Assembly (NCBI GenBank): GCA_022732885.1
Contig: JAIJTS010000016.1
Location: forward strand, 1-35,360
Source of the DNA: Atopobium sp.
GTDB taxonomy: Bacteria > Actinomycetota > Coriobacteriia > Coriobacteriales > Atopobiaceae
Length of the DNA stretch: 35,360 bases
Direction: 5' to 3'
The notes beneath the pieces are model-generated. The model made no database searches, had not been told where the DNA came from, and saw nothing but the letters and a program-made list of their open reading frames with translations. The position numbers and the translations under genes are program-made. Below, piece by piece: positions 32,240-35,360 of this stretch (positions within the stretch are counted from its first letter, which is position 1; each line of letters begins with the position of its first letter).

Positions 32240-34714
32240 ATGAAAAGGCTTTCACGTTGGAGCATGGCGGTTGTTGCTACGTTTGTGCTAGCACTTTCGC
32301 TCGTTGGAGGACTTGCAAAGCAAGCGCTCGCAGACACTACTGTTGTTACATCAGAGTCTGAGCTGCTGGCTGCTATTGCAGCTGCTCCAGCAGATGGTTC
32401 TCAGTCTATTCTTCAAGTAAACGCAGACTTTACTATCTCTGCTCCAGTTCAGATTCCTGCTAATAAGAACATTAGATTAACGGGAAGTGGAACTATTACC
32501 AGTGCCATGACCGGCTCTAATAGTTTCTATATGTTCAAGATTGCTTCTGGTGGTGCAGCTACTCTTGATGGCGCTTCCATTGATGGAAATAACACTGCTT
32601 TTGCAGTTGAAAACCGTGGTAGTTTCACCGTCCTTCGCGGTGTTATTAAAAACGGCAAGGCAAGGCCTAATCCTGGAAATAACGGTGTAGTATTTACCAC
32701 TGGTGCTGGTGCCAAATTTATTATGGCCGGCGGTACCATTCAGGACAGTACTGTTGCTAACGCTCTTGGTGGTGCAGTAACCATTGCAAACGGAGCAACA
32801 GGTGAGCTTCGTGATGGTACTATTCAAAACACCACTCTTACAAATCAGTATTCTGCTAGCGTTTTGGTAAGAAATGCAGATTTCACCATGACTGGCGGAA
32901 CTATTACTGGTGGAGATGCCTCTACTACCGTTAATTCCTCTGGTGGTTTAATGCTCTATGCATTGGATCCTAACGGTGAAACAACAACAGCTACCATGGG
33001 TGGTGGCTACATTTCTCACAACAAGTCTATTGAGGGTGCTGGCGTTTTAGTCTATGCAGGCAATCCTCAGTTTGGTGATTCCAAGTCAAAAGCAGACTTT
33101 ACCTTTAATGGCGGTTCTATTACTGATAACGTTGCTTCAAGTATCGGTGGCGGTATTTATGTAACTTGGAACGGTAATGTTGTTATGAATAACGGCATTA
33201 TCAAGAACAACACTGCAGGAACTGCTGGTGGCGGCGTAGCGGCATATGACCAGTTTGTAGGCGTTGTCGGCGGCCAAAAGGTTCCTTATTCTAGAGTTGG
33301 TGCTCCATGGAATAACTGGCCAAATATTTATCGCGCTGGCTTCACCATGAACGGTGGCTCTATTGAACAGAACAAGACCACTAGTAATGGTACCAACCAA
33401 CTTGGCGACAAGGGTGTTGGAGCTGGTATTTACGTTGCGTCTGCTAATGCAACTCTTAATGCTGGTCAAATTATCAATAACACTGCAAATGACCAGGGTG
33501 GTGCAGTTTATGTTGCATCCGTTCCTTATGTTGTTCACATTAATAATGCACTTATTAAGGAAAACACAGCTACTGTCATTGGTGGTGGCGCATGGTTCTG
33601 TCCAACTGGTGAGGCAGAGTTCCATTCTAAGAACGGCGTAGCATTCTTTAACAACACTGCAAATGGTGCCGCCGATGAGATTGCAACTGTTCGTGGTGCT
33701 GGTAATACTGCCGGTGCAACTATTTCTGATTACATGCTAGGCGGAGCTTCTGCACATTGGACAAAGGATGGTGCAGTTGCTATTAACCTTCCTTCCATCC
33801 TTGGTGATGCAGATCAAGCTGCTGCTCGTCATACTACTGAAGAAGTAAGCAACATCGTCAATAATACTGATATGCTTGCCCTTGAGTCCAACCCACGTCA
33901 TGAGTCAATCAATGCCGCGCAGAATAAGGCTCAGCTGCTCATTTATGGCAACACTGCACAACGTGGCGGCGGCATTGGCTCTAACGGTACTGTTATTACC
34001 GGTGAAGAGGGCACTCAGGATGTAACCGTTAAGAAGGTTTGGGATACTTCAGCAAATCCAAACGCTGTTATTCCAGAGAAGTTAACTGTCTACCTTGTTG
34101 CTGATGGCTATCGCGTTGACTCTGTTGAGCTTTCTGCAGCTAATAACTGGGAGCACACCTTTACTGGACTTCCAGATAACGTTACCTTGAGCTTTACAGA
34201 GTCCACTCCAACTGGCTGGACTGCCCAGACTCCTCAGGTCAATGGTAATGTTACTACTTTGACTAATAAGGCTGACGCTCCTGAGACTCGTAACATTCCT
34301 GTCACTAAGGTCTGGAGTGGCGCTAAGAAGGACTCTGTTACCGTTCACTTGCTTGCTGACGGTGTTGATACTGGTCAGACCCTTGTCCTTTCTGAGGCAA
34401 ATAACTGGACTGGTTCATTCACTGGTGTAAATCTTTACGCAGCAGATAGTCATGTCATTGCTTACACCGTTTCTGAGGACACTATTGAGGGCTACACTTC
34501 AGAGATAACTGGCGATATGGTAAATGGTTTTACTATTACAAATACTGAGACTCCAGTGACTCCAACCCCAACTCCAGAAAAGCCTGGTAAGAAGCGTAAG
34601 CATCGTACACCTAATACAGGGGATGCAAGCGTTGTAGCTTTGGTAGCATTTGCTACGGTTGGTGTTGGTTTTGTTGGTATTGGAGCATATGCTCGTACTC
34701 GTAAAGACCAGTAA
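32240..34714 (+). CDS. Large sortase-substrate adhesin, beta-helix-like with two Cna-B-like domains
   Basis: This protein of 824 residues has AAGGAG upstream. It has a signal peptide (KRLSRWSMAVVATFVLALSL, cleavage near ALA-D at 32). Residues about 35-590 are rich in short Gly/Asn beta turns (MAGGTIQDSTVANALGGAV; MTGGTITGG; MNGGSIEQNKT; NNGIIKNNTAGTAGGGV), which fits a right-handed parallel beta-helix of the kind seen in adhesins and polysaccharide-active proteins. Two Cna-B-like domains follow (from VTVKKVW and VTKVWSGAKKDS), each with Lys, Glu and Asn at positions expected for internal isopeptide bonds. A TPTPTPEKPGKKRKHR stalk precedes TPNTGDAS, a hydrophobic helix and the RTRKDQ tail. The sorting motif is TPNTG instead of LPxTG. 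It is a single gene ending in a strong terminator. Confidence 0.93.
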   Translation: MKRLSRWSMAVVATFVLALSLVGGLAKQALADTTVVTSESELLAAIAAAPADGSQSILQVNADFTISAPVQIPANKNIRLTGSGTITSAMTGSNSFYMFKIASGGAATLDGASIDGNNTAFAVENRGSFTVLRGVIKNGKARPNPGNNGVVFTTGAGAKFIMAGGTIQDSTVANALGGAVTIANGATGELRDGTIQNTTLTNQYSASVLVRNADFTMTGGTITGGDASTTVNSSGGLMLYALDPNGETTTATMGGGYISHNKSIEGAGVLVYAGNPQFGDSKSKADFTFNGGSITDNVASSIGGGIYVTWNGNVVMNNGIIKNNTAGTAGGGVAAYDQFVGVVGGQKVPYSRVGAPWNNWPNIYRAGFTMNGGSIEQNKTTSNGTNQLGDKGVGAGIYVASANATLNAGQIINNTANDQGGAVYVASVPYVVHINNALIKENTATVIGGGAWFCPTGEAEFHSKNGVAFFNNTANGAADEIATVRGAGNTAGATISDYMLGGASAHWTKDGAVAINLPSILGDADQAAARHTTEEVSNIVNNTDMLALESNPRHESINAAQNKAQLLIYGNTAQRGGGIGSNGTVITGEEGTQDVTVKKVWDTSANPNAVIPEKLTVYLVADGYRVDSVELSAANNWEHTFTGLPDNVTLSFTESTPTGWTAQTPQVNGNVTTLTNKADAPETRNIPVTKVWSGAKKDSVTVHLLADGVDTGQTLVLSEANNWTGSFTGVNLYAADSHVIAYTVSEDTIEGYTSEITGDMVNGFTITNTETPVTPTPTPEKPGKKRKHRTPNTGDASVVALVAFATVGVGFVGIGAYARTRKDQ

Positions 34715-34738
34715 GTACTAGACACATATCAAGTATTC

Positions 34739-34774
34739 AGATCCCTTGCTTTCTAAGAAAGCAAGGGATCTTTG
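34739..34774 (+). terminator. Terminator of the adhesin gene
   Basis: AGATCCCTTGCTTTCT (34739-34754) and AGAAAGCAAGGGATCT (34756-34771) are perfect complements around one base; a real loop of about five bases would still leave 14 bp. T bases run to 34773. Confidence 0.93.
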
Positions 34775-34940
34775 TTAAGGGCACAATTTCTTGCTCTAAC
34801 TGGTCTTGTTTGCGTTCGCCGAATTTGCAAACCGTTTAACCAATAAGGGCATTCTTTTTTGTTATGGAATATAGGAGAAGAACGACAATACTACTAGGCA
34901 AGTAGCGAGTATCTGCATGAGTACCTTATTGGAGGTTGTT

Positions 34941-35360
34941 ATGGAGCTCAAAGCTGATAAAAAGGTAATTGTCGAGCGCAATAACAAGGTTGTGTACGAC
35001 AACGGAGACACAGTTGTTAAGGTTTTCAGTGGAAGCAAGCCTTCTGCTGATATTTTAAATGAGGCATTAAATCTTACTCGTGCTGAGCAGGCTGGTATTG
35101 ATGTTCCACCTCTTGTTGAGATCAGTAAGGTGGGTAATTGTTGGGCTGTTTCAACCAGAAAAGTTGAAGGCAAAACATTAAGGCAACTCATTGAGGAGCA
35201 TCCAGAAAAAGAAGATGAATACCTCAATAAATTCGTCAATATTGAGCTTGCTATTCACGAGCACAAAGCACCACTTTTGACTCGTCAAAAAGACAAGTTT
35301 GCTCGAATGATTAATAGCATTCCAGATATTCTTGATGAGGCTACAAGATATGAGCTTCTG
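34941..35360 (+). CDS. APH-like phosphotransferase, 3' end beyond window
   Basis: The frame is open from the ATG at 34941 to the last base (140 codons, no stop), with GGAGG at 34931-34935 and 5-nt spacing. The sequence starts MELKADKKVIVERNNKVVYD, continues GDTVVKVFSGSKPSADILNE with a likely ATP-binding Lys in VVKVF, then ALNLTRAEQAGIDVPPLVEI and a hinge-like VSTRKVEGKTLRQLIEEHP. This matches the N-lobe and hinge of the aminoglycoside-phosphotransferase/choline-kinase fold, in a group of uncharacterised paralogous kinases (TIGR02172-like). The catalytic HGD/DFG-like part lies past the window edge. The substrate is unknown, and resistance function should not be assumed. Confidence 0.8.
   Translation, partial: MELKADKKVIVERNNKVVYDNGDTVVKVFSGSKPSADILNEALNLTRAEQAGIDVPPLVEISKVGNCWAVSTRKVEGKTLRQLIEEHPEKEDEYLNKFVNIELAIHEHKAPLLTRQKDKFARMINSIPDILDEATRYELL

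Noticed and set aside
34864..34905. Tiny 13-codon frame (MEYRRRTTILLGK) before the APH-like gene
   Set aside because: No ribosome site and no sign of function; leader-peptide status cannot be supported.

Overview
The window looks like about 35 kb of chromosome from a low-to-mid-GC Gram-positive actinobacterium of the Coriobacteriia, most like the oral Atopobium/Lancefieldella group. This placement is an inference. It rests on strong AGGAGG ribosome sites, frequent GTG/TTG starts, sortase-anchored surface proteins, an AmaP-DUF2273-Asp23 cluster, and a mainly housekeeping gene set with short intergenic gaps. No rRNA, tRNA, CRISPR array, prophage or intact insertion sequence was found.

Layout. 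The left edge (1-1267) is the only accessory-looking stretch: a membrane-anchored protein (cut by the window edge), a small secreted protein, and an AT-rich gap with what appears to be an IS3-type transposase tail. Then come pyrE with a LysR regulator (minus strand), diverging from asnS, whose leader carries two tandem 20-bp hairpin units. Next are a SixA phosphatase-CHAD fusion and metY. A MATE exporter (minus), an internally duplicated membrane protein (plus), a PepV-type dipeptidase (minus), a small membrane protein with a giant MacB-like ABC transporter (plus), an M16C metalloprotease (minus), an EamA transporter (plus) and a PcsB-like wall protein (minus) follow, with convergent pairs separated by strong hairpin terminators. 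uppP (lipid carrier recycling) is next.

The right third is all plus strand: an LPYTG surface protein with InlB-type repeats; a tight pcrA-mscS-mtnN operon; pit-DUF47 phosphate uptake; the amaP-DUF2273-asp23 envelope-stress cluster; a large adhesin with a parallel-beta-helix-like region, two Cna-B-like domains and an unusual TPNTG sorting motif; and a partial APH-like kinase.

Common themes are the cell envelope (uppP, PcsB-like protein, two sortase substrates, Asp23 cluster, MscS), phosphate/polyphosphate (Pit-DUF47, SixA-CHAD) and sulfur amino acids (metY, mtnN). The most striking unexplained signal is a short repeated word, TGGCGAGAAG (core GGCGAGAA). It occurs far more often than chance on both strands, and several copies sit just behind genes at convergent junctions, once as a perfect inverted pair forming a terminator. 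It is arranged much like the uptake or Chi-type words of other bacteria.
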